64,000 bases of DNA from Fluviicoccus sp. (GTDB lineage Bacteria; Pseudomonadota; Gammaproteobacteria; Pseudomonadales; Moraxellaceae). The stretch spans positions 310,001 through 374,000 of the forward strand of contig NZ_JAUSMX010000009.1 of assembly GCF_030646115.1 (NCBI RefSeq), in the 5' to 3' direction. Made by a program: the position numbers and the translations under genes. The notes below the pieces were generated by a model. That model searched no databases. It saw nothing but the letters and a program-made list of their open reading frames with translations, and had not been told where the DNA came from. This document shows positions 38,052 through 47,812 of the stretch, one piece after another; positions within the stretch are counted from its first letter, which is position 1; each line of letters begins with the position of its first letter.

Positions 38052-38888
38052 TTAAAGCGCTTCCACCTGACAAAGTCCGGCGGACACTTCGTACAATTTC
38101 AACGCCAGATCTTCATTGCGCGCTCGCGGCGACATCAGCGCCGGCTCCCCCTTGCTGAAATACTTGCCGCTGGTATCACACAGGTGCGGGGCGGTGGACA
38201 GCAGCACGGCGGTGCGGGCGCCTTCTTCCGGAGCGGCCAGAAACGGTTTGACCGTCAGGTAGGCGGCGCGCGGCAGGTTGGCATACACCTCTTGCGCGGT
38301 GCCGCCGGGATGGAAGGCGTTACTGGTGACCTTGCCCTTTTTCAGGCGTCGGGAAAGCTCATTGCTCAGCATCAGCAGCCCAAGTTTGGATTGTGCATAC
38401 GCCCGCACCGGGTCATAAAACTTGTCGCCGTGAAAGCTGCCGAAATCGACATTGCCCAGCCAGTGCAGCATGGACGAGGTATGCACAATCCGGGCGCGAC
38501 CGGCTTCATGCAGCATGTCCAGCAGTAACTGGGTAAGCAGGAAGTGGCCCAGGTAGTTGGCCCCGAACTGCATCTCGAAGCCGTCAAGGGTTTTTTGTTT
38601 GGTTAACGGAGCGACGCTGGCGTTGTTGATCAGCACATCCAGTTGGTTGTGGTCTTTTTTCAGGCGGTCGGTCAGCAGACGGATGGAAGAGAAAGAGCTG
38701 AGGTCCAGCGGGTAGTGCTTGACGCTGGCGCGGGGGAAGGCGGTGCGGATGTCCTGGCACAACTGTTCGCCGTCTTCCGGCTCACGGCTGGTAAACATCA
38801 CGCGATGCCCCAGCGCCGCCAGGGCGCGCACGGTGGCGCCGCCAACGCCGCCGTCGCCGCCGGTGACTAATATGGTCTTGGTTTTCAT
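38052..38888 (-). CDS. Short-chain dehydrogenase/reductase (retinol-dehydrogenase-like)
   Basis: NAD(P)-dependent SDR oxidoreductase of 278 residues. It has the cofactor loop TGGDGGVGG (9-17), NNAS at 88-91, Ser138/139 and the catalytic Tyr164 and Lys168 in YAQSK. The layout (LDVLINNASVAP, then GFEMQFGANYLGHFLLTQLLL) resembles the retinol dehydrogenase/protochlorophyllide reductase-like branch. Substrate unknown. It ends 35 bases from the SRP RNA on the opposite strand and is divergent from dnaX. Confidence 0.88.
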   Translation of the reverse strand: MKTKTILVTGGDGGVGGATVRALAALGHRVMFTSREPEDGEQLCQDIRTAFPRASVKHYPLDLSSFSSIRLLTDRLKKDHNQLDVLINNASVAPLTKQKTLDGFEMQFGANYLGHFLLTQLLLDMLHEAGRARIVHTSSMLHWLGNVDFGSFHGDKFYDPVRAYAQSKLGLLMLSNELSRRLKKGKVTSNAFHPGGTAQEVYANLPRAAYLTVKPFLAAPEEGARTAVLLSTAPHLCDTSGKYFSKGEPALMSPRARNEDLALKLYEVSAGLCQVEAL

Positions 38889-39003
38889 GACACTCCGTGG
38901 TTCCGGAAGGGGTCCGGCAGTCCTGGTTCAACAAAACGCTTTAGCCGATTACCTGCATCCGCTACCATAGTCCATCTTTGGCGCTAAGCATTCCAGCATT
39001 GGT

Positions 39004-40896
39004 ATGAGTTATCAAGTTCTTGCCCGTAAATACCGCCCTAAAAATTTCGCCGAACTGGTGGGACAGGAACATGTCGCCCGCGCCCTGGGCAATGCCTTGG
39101 CCAGCAACCGTCTTCATCATGCCTACCTGTTCACCGGCACCCGCGGCGTGGGCAAAACCACCATTGCCCGTATTCTCGCCAAATGCCTGAATTGTGAAAC
39201 CGGCATTACCGCTACGCCCTGCGGTGTGTGCTCGTCCTGTACCGAAATCAATGAAGGCCGGTTTATTGACCTGCTGGAAATCGACGCCGCCAGCAACACC
39301 GGCGTGGATGATGTGCGCGAAGTCATCGACAACGCCCAGTACGTGCCGACCCGTGGCCGCTACAAGGTTTACCTGATTGACGAAGTGCACATGCTCAGCA
39401 AGTCGGCGTTCAATGCGCTGCTGAAAACGCTGGAAGAGCCGCCCGCGCACGTCAAGTTCCTGTTGGCCACCACCGACCCGCAGAAAGTGCCGGTGACGGT
39501 GTTGTCGCGTTGCCTGCAGTTCTCGCTGAAGCCGATGTCGGCGGAGCGGGTGATGCAGCATCTGGCCAACGTGCTTAACGCCGAACATATTGAACATGAT
39601 GATGGTGCTTTGTGGGAATTGGGCCGGGCCGCCAACGGTTCCATGCGCGATGCCCTGTCGTTGACCGACCAGGCCATCGCCTACGGTAACGGCGTGCTGC
39701 GTGAAGGCGAAGTGCGGGACATGCTGGGGGCGCTGGACCGCGATGTGGTGTTCCGGGTGCTGGAAGCCGTGGGGGCCGGTGACGCCGCTGCGCTCATGGA
39801 GGTGATTGACGCCATGGCGGCGCAGAGCGTGGACTTTTCAGCAGCCTTGGGCGCGCTGATTTCCGCCCTGCACCGGGTGGCGCTGGCACAGTTGCTGCCG
39901 GACGGCGTCGACAACAGTGAGGGCGACCGCGAGCGGGTGCTGGATCTGGCCGCTTCGCTGACGCCGGAAGATGTTCAGCTTTATTATCAGATCGCCTTGC
40001 ATGGCCGTCGTGACCTGCCGCTGGCGCCGGGGCTGCGGCAGGGTTTTGAAATGTGCTTGTTCCGGATGCTGGCGTTCAAGCCGGTGCCGGGCGGCGGCCC
40101 CGATTCCGGCAAGCGCAGTCCGGGCGCTGCGGCCAGACCGTCAGCCGGTGTTCCCGCGCGTGCGCCGGCGCGGCCTGCGGCATCTGCGCCGGTGCAAGCC
40201 GTCTCGGTTCCGGTTCCGCCTGCCGCTTCTTCGGTCAAGGCTTCACCGCCCGTTTCCGTGCCGGTTGTGAACAGGGTGGAGAACCAATCCCTGTCAGTTG
40301 CATCCGTTCCGGCGGCCATTCAGTCTTCCCCGATTACTCAAAAACCCGTATCGACCCCGGTGACGGCAAGGGTTGAAGCGACCCGGCCCGCAGCGGCAGC
40401 GGACTCCGCGCCGCCTTGGGCAGTGGAGCCGTCGGCTCCGTCCGAGCCGCCCAAAACCGCCACCATCCTCCCGTTTCCCGTCGCTCCGGTGGTGGAGCCG
40501 GAAACCGGGGACTGGACGCCGGAAGGCTGGTCGGCCTGGGTGGTGCGCAGCGAACTGAGCGGCATGGCGCTGAACCTGGCGCGTCACCTGCTGCTGACCG
40601 GCAGTCGCACCGGTGAAGCGGTGATGGAGTTGTCGCCGCGTCATGAAATCATGGCCAACCGTGCGCTGGACACCTTGCTGGCGTTGCTGCAGCAGGATTT
40701 CCCGCAGATGCAGGTGCGGCGCGAAGCCCGTGAACCTTCCGGCCCCACGCCGCTGGAAATTGAACAGGAGCGGCAGCGTGCCGAGCGCGCTGCCGCCAAA
40801 GAGGCTTTTCTGGCCGATGGCGCCGTGCAGGCACTGATACAGGCTTTTGATGCCCGATTGTTGGATGAAACCCTTGTGATTGGAGAAAAACGATGA
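39004..40896 (+). CDS. dnaX: DNA polymerase III subunit tau (gamma/tau)
   Basis: Clamp-loader ATPase that also tethers the replicative polymerases and helicase, 630 residues. Walker A is GTRGVGKTT with Lys51, the zinc module uses Cys64, Cys73, Cys76 and Cys79, and LIDEVHMLS is Walker B. A Pro/Ala/Val-rich linker spans about 365-500 before the C-terminal polymerase-binding domain. I looked for an E. coli-type A-AAA-AAG slippery site in the linker and saw none, so a short gamma form is not evident. The first gene of dnaX-ybaB-recR; it overlaps ybaB by four bases. Confidence 0.97.
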   Translation: MSYQVLARKYRPKNFAELVGQEHVARALGNALASNRLHHAYLFTGTRGVGKTTIARILAKCLNCETGITATPCGVCSSCTEINEGRFIDLLEIDAASNTGVDDVREVIDNAQYVPTRGRYKVYLIDEVHMLSKSAFNALLKTLEEPPAHVKFLLATTDPQKVPVTVLSRCLQFSLKPMSAERVMQHLANVLNAEHIEHDDGALWELGRAANGSMRDALSLTDQAIAYGNGVLREGEVRDMLGALDRDVVFRVLEAVGAGDAAALMEVIDAMAAQSVDFSAALGALISALHRVALAQLLPDGVDNSEGDRERVLDLAASLTPEDVQLYYQIALHGRRDLPLAPGLRQGFEMCLFRMLAFKPVPGGGPDSGKRSPGAAARPSAGVPARAPARPAASAPVQAVSVPVPPAASSVKASPPVSVPVVNRVENQSLSVASVPAAIQSSPITQKPVSTPVTARVEATRPAAAADSAPPWAVEPSAPSEPPKTATILPFPVAPVVEPETGDWTPEGWSAWVVRSELSGMALNLARHLLLTGSRTGEAVMELSPRHEIMANRALDTLLALLQQDFPQMQVRREAREPSGPTPLEIEQERQRAERAAAKEAFLADGAVQALIQAFDARLLDETLVIGEKR

Positions 40897-41222
40897 ACAT
40901 CAACCAGTTGATGCAGCAAGCCCAGAAGATGCAGGAACAGATGCAGAAGAAGATGTCACAGGCTCAGGAAGAACTGGCCAAGACGGAAGTGATTGGCGAA
41001 TCCGGTGCCGGGCTGGTCAAGATCACCATGACCGGCAAGCATGACGTGAAGCGTGTAGCCATTGATCCTGAGTTGCTTAAAGAAGACCAGGAAATGCTGG
41101 AAGACCTGCTGGCCGCCGCCGTCAATGACGCCGTGCGCAAGGTGGATGTGCTGACGACCGAGAGAATGGCCGGTGCAACCCAGGGTCTGGGCCTGCCCCC
41201 CGGCATGAAGCTGCCGTTCTAA
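40893..41222 (+). CDS. ybaB: YbaB/EbfC nucleoid-associated protein
   Basis: Small dimeric DNA-binding protein of 109 residues. It has an N-terminal amphipathic helix rich in Met and Gln ([20 protein letters not shown]) and the family core [20 protein letters not shown]. It lies between dnaX and recR, as in most gammaproteobacteria, and overlaps dnaX by ATGA. Confidence 0.96.
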   Translation: MNINQLMQQAQKMQEQMQKKMSQAQEELAKTEVIGESGAGLVKITMTGKHDVKRVAIDPELLKEDQEMLEDLLAAAVNDAVRKVDVLTTERMAGATQGLGLPPGMKLPF

Positions 41223-41225
41223 GTC

Positions 41226-41819
41226 ATGTTCAGCCCGCTGGTCAGTGAGCTGATCCAGGCCCTGCGCGTGCTGCCGGGCGTGGGTCCCAAGTCGGCGCAA
41301 CGCATGGCGCTGCATCTGCTGGAGCGTAACCGCGCCGGCGGCATGCGGCTGGGCGATGTGTTGCTCCAGGCCATGACCGATATTGGTCATTGCCAGACCT
41401 GCCGCACGCTGACCGAGGAGCCTGTTTGCCGCCTGTGCGCCAATACAGCCCGTGACCGTGGCCTGCTTTGTGTGGTGGAGTCTCCGGCCGATGTGCTGGC
41501 CATTGAGCAAAGCGGCAGTTATCGCGGCTTGTATTTCGTGCTTGCGGGGCATTTGTCGCCGCTGGACGGCATCGGCCCGCGTGAGCTGGGCATTCCCGAC
41601 CTGATGGAGCGGCTGGGGCAGGGCGAGGTGCGGGAGTTGATCCTGGCCACCAATGCCACGGTGGAGGGCGAAGCGACCGCCCATTACATCCGGGAGTCCT
41701 GCCGGGAGTCCGGTTTGCAGGTGACCCGCATTGCCCATGGCGTGCCCTTGGGGGGGGAACTGGAAGGGGTCGACAGCCATACGCTGGCGCGCGCCCTGAA
41801 CCAGCGGCAGTTGCTGTGA
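41226..41819 (+). CDS. recR: Recombination mediator RecR
   Basis: RecFOR-pathway protein that helps load RecA at gaps, 197 residues. It has an N-terminal helix-hairpin-helix ([17 protein letters not shown]), a four-Cys zinc site (Cys56, Cys59, Cys68, Cys71), then a Toprim domain starting [15 protein letters not shown], and a C-terminal Walker-like tail. It begins three bases after the ybaB stop. Confidence 0.97.
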   Translation: MFSPLVSELIQALRVLPGVGPKSAQRMALHLLERNRAGGMRLGDVLLQAMTDIGHCQTCRTLTEEPVCRLCANTARDRGLLCVVESPADVLAIEQSGSYRGLYFVLAGHLSPLDGIGPRELGIPDLMERLGQGEVRELILATNATVEGEATAHYIRESCRESGLQVTRIAHGVPLGGELEGVDSHTLARALNQRQLL

Positions 41820-41974
41820 CCCTCGGCGGCGGCATGGTTTTGCCGGAAATTTAGACGTTTGTGAATGATTATTCCGCTTTTGTGCGGTGTCGTCTTGACG
41901 CCGTTCCTTCAATATGAAATACCGTTCACCGGCACGATGGTGCCAATTTCTATCCATTTGCCGAGGAGTCTGTC

Positions 41975-42391
41975 ATGGCGCAGCAGAAAGTAGTGGTGGT
42001 TCGTGAGTTTTCACTCCCGGTGGAGGCCATTTTTGCCGAGTTGGCGGACCACAATAACCTGAAGAGGGTTTTCGGGATTCCGGTGAAGCGCATTCAGGAC
42101 GGGCAGGGCGATGTCAACGGTGTGGGTTCCACCCGGCGTATGGGGTTGTTCCATCCGTTGGCGGTGGACGAGACGGTGGTGGCTGTGACGCCGAACAGTT
42201 CGATTGATTATGTGATTTCCAAGGGTGGTTATCCTATCCGCAATCATCATGGGCGTCTGGATTTCAGTGCTACGGCCAAGGGTTCGCGGGTGCAGTGGGT
42301 GATTGAGTTTGATTCGCTGCCGGGGGTGGGGCCGGTGTTGAAGTTTGTGTTGGGGCAGGCGCTGGGGGTTGGGTTGAAGCGTTTGGGGTGA
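41975..42391 (+). CDS. SRPBCC (START-like) family protein
   Basis: Small soluble protein of 138 residues with a polyketide-cyclase/START-like layout. VVREFSLPVEAIFAELADHNNLKRVFG is the usual first strand and helix, and GRLDFSATAKGSRVQWVIEFDSLPG the central sheet. The C-terminal helix (PVLKFVLGQALGVGLKRL) closes the hydrophobic pocket. Members bind lipids or hydrophobic ligands; the ligand here is unknown. GAGGAG upstream of the ATG is a clear ribosome binding site. Followed by a terminator. Confidence 0.8.
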   Translation: MAQQKVVVVREFSLPVEAIFAELADHNNLKRVFGIPVKRIQDGQGDVNGVGSTRRMGLFHPLAVDETVVAVTPNSSIDYVISKGGYPIRNHHGRLDFSATAKGSRVQWVIEFDSLPGVGPVLKFVLGQALGVGLKRLG

Positions 42392-42426
42392 GTTCTTCGG
42401 GCTTTTGGGGCCGGGGGGATGATGGG

Positions 42427-42453
42427 GAAGGGCGGCCTGCGGGTTGCCCTTTT
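42427..42453 (+). terminator. Probable terminator after the SRPBCC gene
   Basis: AAGGGC (from 42428) pairs with GCCCTT, with an inner CC-TGC-GG stem, and is followed by TTTTT. It is imperfect but has a good U-tract. Confidence 0.65.
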
Positions 42454-42606
42454 TGTTTATGGGTAAGGCTTGGCGCGTTACGCAAGCGGCCGGTTTGACG
42501 TGGAGGTTAAAGTCCTCTATACATTCGGTAATGGGGTCTTGGGCAACCGGGATGGGCCAGCTGATAAGCATATTGTGATAATGGTGTTGTTAATATTTTG
42601 AAGTAG

Positions 42607-43548
42607 GTGAGTGCTTTGAATTCAAATAATGAAGATATAGGGAGTTCGTTTATTAAGTTGATTGTTATGATCTTTGTCGCTATTTTTATTACCATTCTGT
42701 TGTCGCTGTGCAGCTTAAGCGAGAAAAGGCATCAGCCTGATGATAATACTCCCGTTTCTTATTGGCTTAATGAGCGCAATGGCTGCACGAATGAGTGGAG
42801 TAAGGCTTGTGTCCAAAGTCGCTGTGTGACAAACAGTGCAAGGGCTATTGTTCGTTCAGGAAGGCCATATCCTAATGAAGTTAGGGATAAAAATGGAAAG
42901 CTTGTCAGGTATGATGTTTGGGTTGGAACTCATTTGTATGAGATGAATCCAGAAGATTACCTGTTCCAATGGACTGGTGGGCCAAAGTCTGATCCGTCTG
43001 CATATCATTATTTTTCAAACTCAGTCGGAAATTTCTTGGGAGTGGATGAGCCAAAATTCAAAGATCCAAAGGTGGGTGGAACTTTATTTGGGATGATATC
43101 CTGTACAGATAATTTAGATATCATAAAAAGAACTCAGGCTAGAACTGTAGCGGCAACAAGTGTAGGAAAAGCTGTTGAAGTGGCAAAGAATGATTATTCA
43201 AGTGCTTTTAGTGGTGCTTATACTGTTCAAATTCAGGATCGTAAGGATCTTGGGATGGTAGAGATATTGGCCAAAAGTAATAGATTTCGCGAAGTATTAG
43301 CAACATATGTACCCTATCAAAAACCGATGGTGCAGTTGATTGATGGAAAGCCGTACTACGGCCGAATACGTTGTGATAGACGTTATGATCCTAATGCGGA
43401 TTTTGACTCAGCTTCGCATTGTAGTACTATATTGTATCTTGATGATAACTATGAGTTTAGTGTGCAGTTGTACCAGCAGTTCATGCCCTATCTACCAGCA
43501 GTGCACGAGCGAATACTGACCATTCTGAAGTCGTCAAAGAGGAATTAA
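42607..43548 (+). CDS. AT-rich orphan, single-span membrane-anchored protein
   Basis: Protein of about 313 residues that I do not recognise. One membrane helix near the N-terminus (LIVMIFVAIFITILLSLCSL, about residues 18-37) anchors a large domain with Cys pairs (GCTNEWSKACVQSRC, and later IRCDRRYD with HCST). This suggests a periplasmic, disulfide-bonded domain. The gene is much richer in A+T than its neighbours, with many AT-ending codons, a sign of horizontal transfer. The start is uncertain: GTG 42607, or TTG 42616 with AGGTGA before it. The composition and topology would fit an immunity protein or a phage/toxin-related orphan, but nothing proves it. Confidence 0.7.
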   Translation: MSALNSNNEDIGSSFIKLIVMIFVAIFITILLSLCSLSEKRHQPDDNTPVSYWLNERNGCTNEWSKACVQSRCVTNSARAIVRSGRPYPNEVRDKNGKLVRYDVWVGTHLYEMNPEDYLFQWTGGPKSDPSAYHYFSNSVGNFLGVDEPKFKDPKVGGTLFGMISCTDNLDIIKRTQARTVAATSVGKAVEVAKNDYSSAFSGAYTVQIQDRKDLGMVEILAKSNRFREVLATYVPYQKPMVQLIDGKPYYGRIRCDRRYDPNADFDSASHCSTILYLDDNYEFSVQLYQQFMPYLPAVHERILTILKSSKRN

Positions 43549-43840
43549 TTTTGCCAAGTCAAGTGTAACTGAATAGCGCCCAATTACTTCGGGCTAATGA
43601 GCTTTCGGTTCGGAAAAGAATGACAAAGCGATATTAATTCTGTGTAACCAAGCCGATTCGTCCTTGCCGAAATATCCCGACCTCGCACGCCCCCAACCCC
43701 GCCAAGCACCCACCCCTTGAAGTGACAATTCCCCCTCCATTGTGTTTGCCGGACAACTGTCCAAAAAACACCAACCAACCGCTTGGTATGGTCAACAAAA
43801 CATGGCAGACTCGGCCCAAAATGACCCGGAGACACAGACC
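43549..43840. other. Intergenic region before the acyl-CoA dehydrogenase gene
   Basis: These 292 bases hold no supported gene. A short hairpin (GCCC and GGGC around 43577-43593) may end the AT-rich gene. The upstream in-frame extension of the dehydrogenase frame, from 43742, lacks a ribosome binding site and family homology. GC content changes here from AT-rich back to the chromosomal norm. Confidence 0.4.
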
Positions 43841-44986
43841 ATGGCCCTCTATACCCCCTACTTCAGCGAAACCCACCAGGAAGTCCGCCGCACCGTCCGC
43901 AAGTTCGTGGACCAGCACATCAAACCCTTCATCAACGAATGGGAAGAAGCCGGAACATTTCCCCGTGAACTGTACCTGAAAGCAGGTGAAGCCGGACTGC
44001 TGGGTATCGACCACCCCGAAGAACTGGGCGGTTCCGGTCCCGACATCTTCATGAAAATCGCCGCCAGTGAAGAACTGATGCGCGCCGGTTCCGGCGGCCT
44101 GGTGGCCAGCCTGGGATCGCTGGATATCGGCCTGCCGCCCATTGAAAACTGGGCCGGTGACGAAATGAAGCAGCGCATTGCGCCCGCCGTGCTGCGCGGA
44201 GAAAAAATCGCCGCGCTGGCCATCACCGAACCCTCCGGCGGTTCCGATGTCGCCAACCTCAAGACCCGTGCCGTCGACATGGGCGACCACTACCTCGTCA
44301 GCGGCAGTAAGACCTTCATCACCTCCGGTTGCCGCGCCGACTATTACACCGTAGCCGTGCGCACCGGCGGAGAAGGGTTTGGCGGGGTCAGCTTGGTGCT
44401 GATGGAGAAGGACATGCCCGGATTCACCGTCGGCCAACCGCTGAAAAAGATGGGCTGGTGGGCCAGCGACACCGCCGAATTGTTCTTTGATGAAGTCAAA
44501 GTGCCGAAAACCAACCTGATCGGCATGGAAAACGGCGGTTTCTTCGTAATCATGAGCAATTTCCAGAAAGAACGCTTAAACTTGGCGGTCATGGCGAACA
44601 TGACCGCACAACTGGCGCTGGAAGAAAGCCTCAAGTATGTGCAGCAACGGGTGGCGTTCGGAAAGCCGCTTGCGAAGATGCAGGTCATTCGTCATAAGCT
44701 GGCGGACATGGCAACCGAACTGGAAGCCAGCCGTGAGTTTACCTATCGGGTAGCGGCACAAATTGCTGACGGCATTCCGGCTGTCCGGGAAGTGTCCATG
44801 GCCAAGAATTTCGCCACGCAAGTCAGTGACAAGCTCACTTACGAAGCGGTGCAGATCTTCGGCGGCATGGGATTCATGCGCGAGAGCCTTGTCGAGCGCC
44901 TGTACCGGGATAACCGGATTCTTTCCATTGGTGGCGGTACCCACGAAATCATGAACGAGATTATCGCCAAACAATTGGGATTGTAA
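43841..44986 (+). CDS. Acyl-CoA dehydrogenase (long-chain/isovaleryl-type)
   Basis: FAD-dependent acyl-CoA dehydrogenase of 381 residues, catalysing the first oxidation of beta-oxidation or of branched acyl-CoA. ALAITEPSGGSDVANLKTRA contains the FAD/substrate loop, and QQRVAFGKPLAKMQVIRHKLADM the FAD-binding helix. The usual C-terminal catalytic Glu of the YEGT motif is Gly here (IGGGTHEIM). By alignment with long-chain acyl-CoA dehydrogenase the base is Glu261 or Glu262 in ALEESLKYV. I chose the ATG at 43841, which has GGAG about eight bases upstream and matches family length. It overlaps rnd by one base. Confidence 0.92.
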   Translation: MALYTPYFSETHQEVRRTVRKFVDQHIKPFINEWEEAGTFPRELYLKAGEAGLLGIDHPEELGGSGPDIFMKIAASEELMRAGSGGLVASLGSLDIGLPPIENWAGDEMKQRIAPAVLRGEKIAALAITEPSGGSDVANLKTRAVDMGDHYLVSGSKTFITSGCRADYYTVAVRTGGEGFGGVSLVLMEKDMPGFTVGQPLKKMGWWASDTAELFFDEVKVPKTNLIGMENGGFFVIMSNFQKERLNLAVMANMTAQLALEESLKYVQQRVAFGKPLAKMQVIRHKLADMATELEASREFTYRVAAQIADGIPAVREVSMAKNFATQVSDKLTYEAVQIFGGMGFMRESLVERLYRDNRILSIGGGTHEIMNEIIAKQLGL

Positions 44987-46155
44987 TGTCCTGGGAACTG
45001 CTTACAGAACAACAGCTATTTCAGCAACGGGTCAGGGATTGGGCGGCTGCCGGCCGTCTGGCCCTCGACACCGAGTTCATTCGGGTTGATACCTTCAACC
45101 CCCGGGCTGCCCTCATTCAGGTGAATGACGGCAGCCAGGTCACGTTGGCTGACCCCCTCACGCTGGACATTTCCGAACTGGGCAATGTCCTGTGCAACCC
45201 CGAAACCCTCAAGATTTTCCATGCCTGCAGCGAAGACATTGAAGTCTTCAACCTGTTGTTCCCCAAACAGCGCATCACCCGTGTCTTTGACACCCAGATC
45301 GGGCTGGCCTTTCTGGGTTACGGCAATCAGGTGGGCTATCAAAAAGCACTGCAGGAATGCCTGAACATCAGCATCAGCAAGGCGGAAACCCGCTCGGACT
45401 GGCTGATGCGGCCGTTGACGCCCGATCAGCTGCAATACGCCGCCTTTGATGTGGAATACCTGTTCCCGCTTTACGATTTCATCCGTGAACGGCTGGAGCA
45501 ACGCCAGTTGCTGGACTGGTGCGAAGCCGATTGCGCCTTGATTCTGGAGGAGATGGGGGCGCCGCCGGTGCTGCGCGACCTTTACCTCTCGTTCAGCAAT
45601 GCCTGGAAGTTTACCCGGCAGCAGTTGGCGCTGTTGCAGATGCTGACCATCTGGCGGGAAGGCGCGGCGCGGATTCACAACATTCCGCGCACCTTCGTGC
45701 TGAAGAACCATACCTTGCTGGATATCGTGGAGCGGCAGCCGCACAGCCTGCCGGCGTTGTCCCGCATTCAGGACCTTCATCCCCGCACCTACCAGAAACA
45801 CGGCCCCATGATTCTGCAACTGGTGAAGCAGGCGGAAGAGAAGCCGCTGGCGCAGTGCCCGCCGCTGATGCCCTTGCCCCTGCCGCGCGCCGCCAAGTCG
45901 TTGTATGACCGCTTGCGCCAGGTGTCCGAGGCCATTGCCGTGAAGCATCAGGTGCCGGCGGAAGTGCTGCTGCGCAAGAAATGGCTGGATGCGCTGGTGC
46001 TGGGTTATGTGGACGACGGCGAGTCAGCGGTATTGCCTTCCGCCTTGAAGGGCTGGCGGCATGATATCCTGACACTTCCCTTGCTGGAGGTGCTGGACGA
46101 TGAGTCTGCCTCCGTTGCCAACTGGCGCCGTTACCGTCACCGGGAAGATTCATGA
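44986..46155 (+). CDS. rnd: Ribonuclease D
   Basis: 3'-5' exoribonuclease that trims tRNA and other stable RNA, 389 residues. The DEDD nuclease core begins with Asp28 and Glu30 (ALDTEFIR), then HACSEDIEVFNLLF and YAAFDVEYLFPLY. Two HRDC domains follow (about 205-290 and 295-375). It starts on the last base of the dehydrogenase stop (TAATG) and overlaps ycgL by four bases. The rnd-ycgL pair is common in gammaproteobacteria. Confidence 0.96.
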   Translation: MSWELLTEQQLFQQRVRDWAAAGRLALDTEFIRVDTFNPRAALIQVNDGSQVTLADPLTLDISELGNVLCNPETLKIFHACSEDIEVFNLLFPKQRITRVFDTQIGLAFLGYGNQVGYQKALQECLNISISKAETRSDWLMRPLTPDQLQYAAFDVEYLFPLYDFIRERLEQRQLLDWCEADCALILEEMGAPPVLRDLYLSFSNAWKFTRQQLALLQMLTIWREGAARIHNIPRTFVLKNHTLLDIVERQPHSLPALSRIQDLHPRTYQKHGPMILQLVKQAEEKPLAQCPPLMPLPLPRAAKSLYDRLRQVSEAIAVKHQVPAEVLLRKKWLDALVLGYVDDGESAVLPSALKGWRHDILTLPLLEVLDDESASVANWRRYRHREDS

Positions 46156-46463
46156 GCAACAAACCTGAAATCTGCGATATCTACAAAAGTCCCAAAAAGG
46201 ACGAAATGTACCTCTATGTCCGTAAGGCGGATGGCCTGAAGCGTGTGCCGCAAGCCTTGCTGGACATGTTCGGCCGTCCCCGTCATTACGTGACCATGAT
46301 GCTGACGACGGAGCGGAAGCTGGCCCGCGCCGAAGCACCGAAGGTGCTGTCCGAGATGGCTGATAAAGGCTTTTACCTGCAAATGCCGCCCCAGCGTGAA
46401 GATTACATGCTCGACCTTTTCCGCCCGGATGAAAGCAAGTATCAACAGGGGGAAGGTGAGTAA
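46152..46463 (+). CDS. ycgL: YcgL domain protein
   Basis: Small conserved protein of 103 residues. Family motifs CDIYKSPKKDEMYLYV, FGRPRHYVTMMLT and GFYLQMPP are clear. It accompanies rnd and overlaps it by ATGA; it shares one base with the following gene. Its function is not settled. Confidence 0.93.
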   Translation: MSNKPEICDIYKSPKKDEMYLYVRKADGLKRVPQALLDMFGRPRHYVTMMLTTERKLARAEAPKVLSEMADKGFYLQMPPQREDYMLDLFRPDESKYQQGEGE

Positions 46464-46780
46464 TGTTCGGCTACCTGATTGCCTGGATCGTGTATCTGGC
46501 CACGGCCGTGGTCTTGCTGCGGGTTTTCCGTCGTCATTTCATGCCGATGCTGCCGCCAGGATGGCGTCCGGTTTCTGCGGGCTTGCTGGCCGTGGTGCTG
46601 TTTACCCCATGGCCGATTGATGGTGATACCTGGCTGCCTGCACCCGCCATTATTGCCGTGGTTTTCAACCTGATGGAAAGGGACGTACTGGGGGTGCTGA
46701 AAAGCCTGTTCCCCTTGTTGCTGCTCTCGACACTGGTTTGTAGCGTTGCCTGGTGGAAAAGCCGCAGGGCAGAATCCTGA
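46463..46780 (+). CDS. Small membrane protein of unknown function
   Basis: Protein of 105 residues with three to four hydrophobic segments (residues about 2-20, 39-52, 60-72 and 78-97) and a basic C-terminus (WWKSRRAES). Translation is coupled to ycgL (TAATG), and it runs to 38 bases before the MoxR start, so it belongs to the rnd-ycgL-moxR transcript. I do not recognise a named family, though small inner-membrane proteins at this place are common. Confidence 0.75.
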   Translation: MFGYLIAWIVYLATAVVLLRVFRRHFMPMLPPGWRPVSAGLLAVVLFTPWPIDGDTWLPAPAIIAVVFNLMERDVLGVLKSLFPLLLLSTLVCSVAWWKSRRAES

Positions 46781-46818
46781 AAACGTTCCCGATGCCGGAA
46801 CCTGAAGAGGAAGTGAAG

Positions 46819-47658
<840 letters not shown>

Positions 47659-47670
47659 GACCCGCTGTTC

Positions 47671-47791
47671 TCCCTCTCCCCTTGTGGGAGAGGGCCGGGG
47701 AGAGGGGTGCGGAAAGTGGCCTGAACACCATCAGTTCTGTAGCCGCCTCAGCACCCCTCTCCCTAACCCTCTCCCACAAGGGGAGAGGGGA
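47671..47791. repeat. REPIN-like paired palindromic repeat between moxR and VWA gene
   Basis: A roughly 40-base arm (from 47671) is repeated in inverted orientation ending near 47791, with about 40 bases between them. Each arm is itself a hairpin (CCCTCTCCC and GGGAGAGGG around TTGTG). The arms differ at about three positions. This is the format of REP doublets (REPINs) that RAYT transposases spread; no transposase is present here. Confidence 0.85.
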
Positions 47792-47812
47792 TTCTTGACC
47801 GGAGAGTCCGTG

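Noticed and set aside
40080-40500. Programmed -1 frameshift site in dnaX
   Set aside because: No A-AAA-AAG heptamer is visible in the linker; the nearest A-run (CAAAAAC near 40339) does not fit the slippery pattern.
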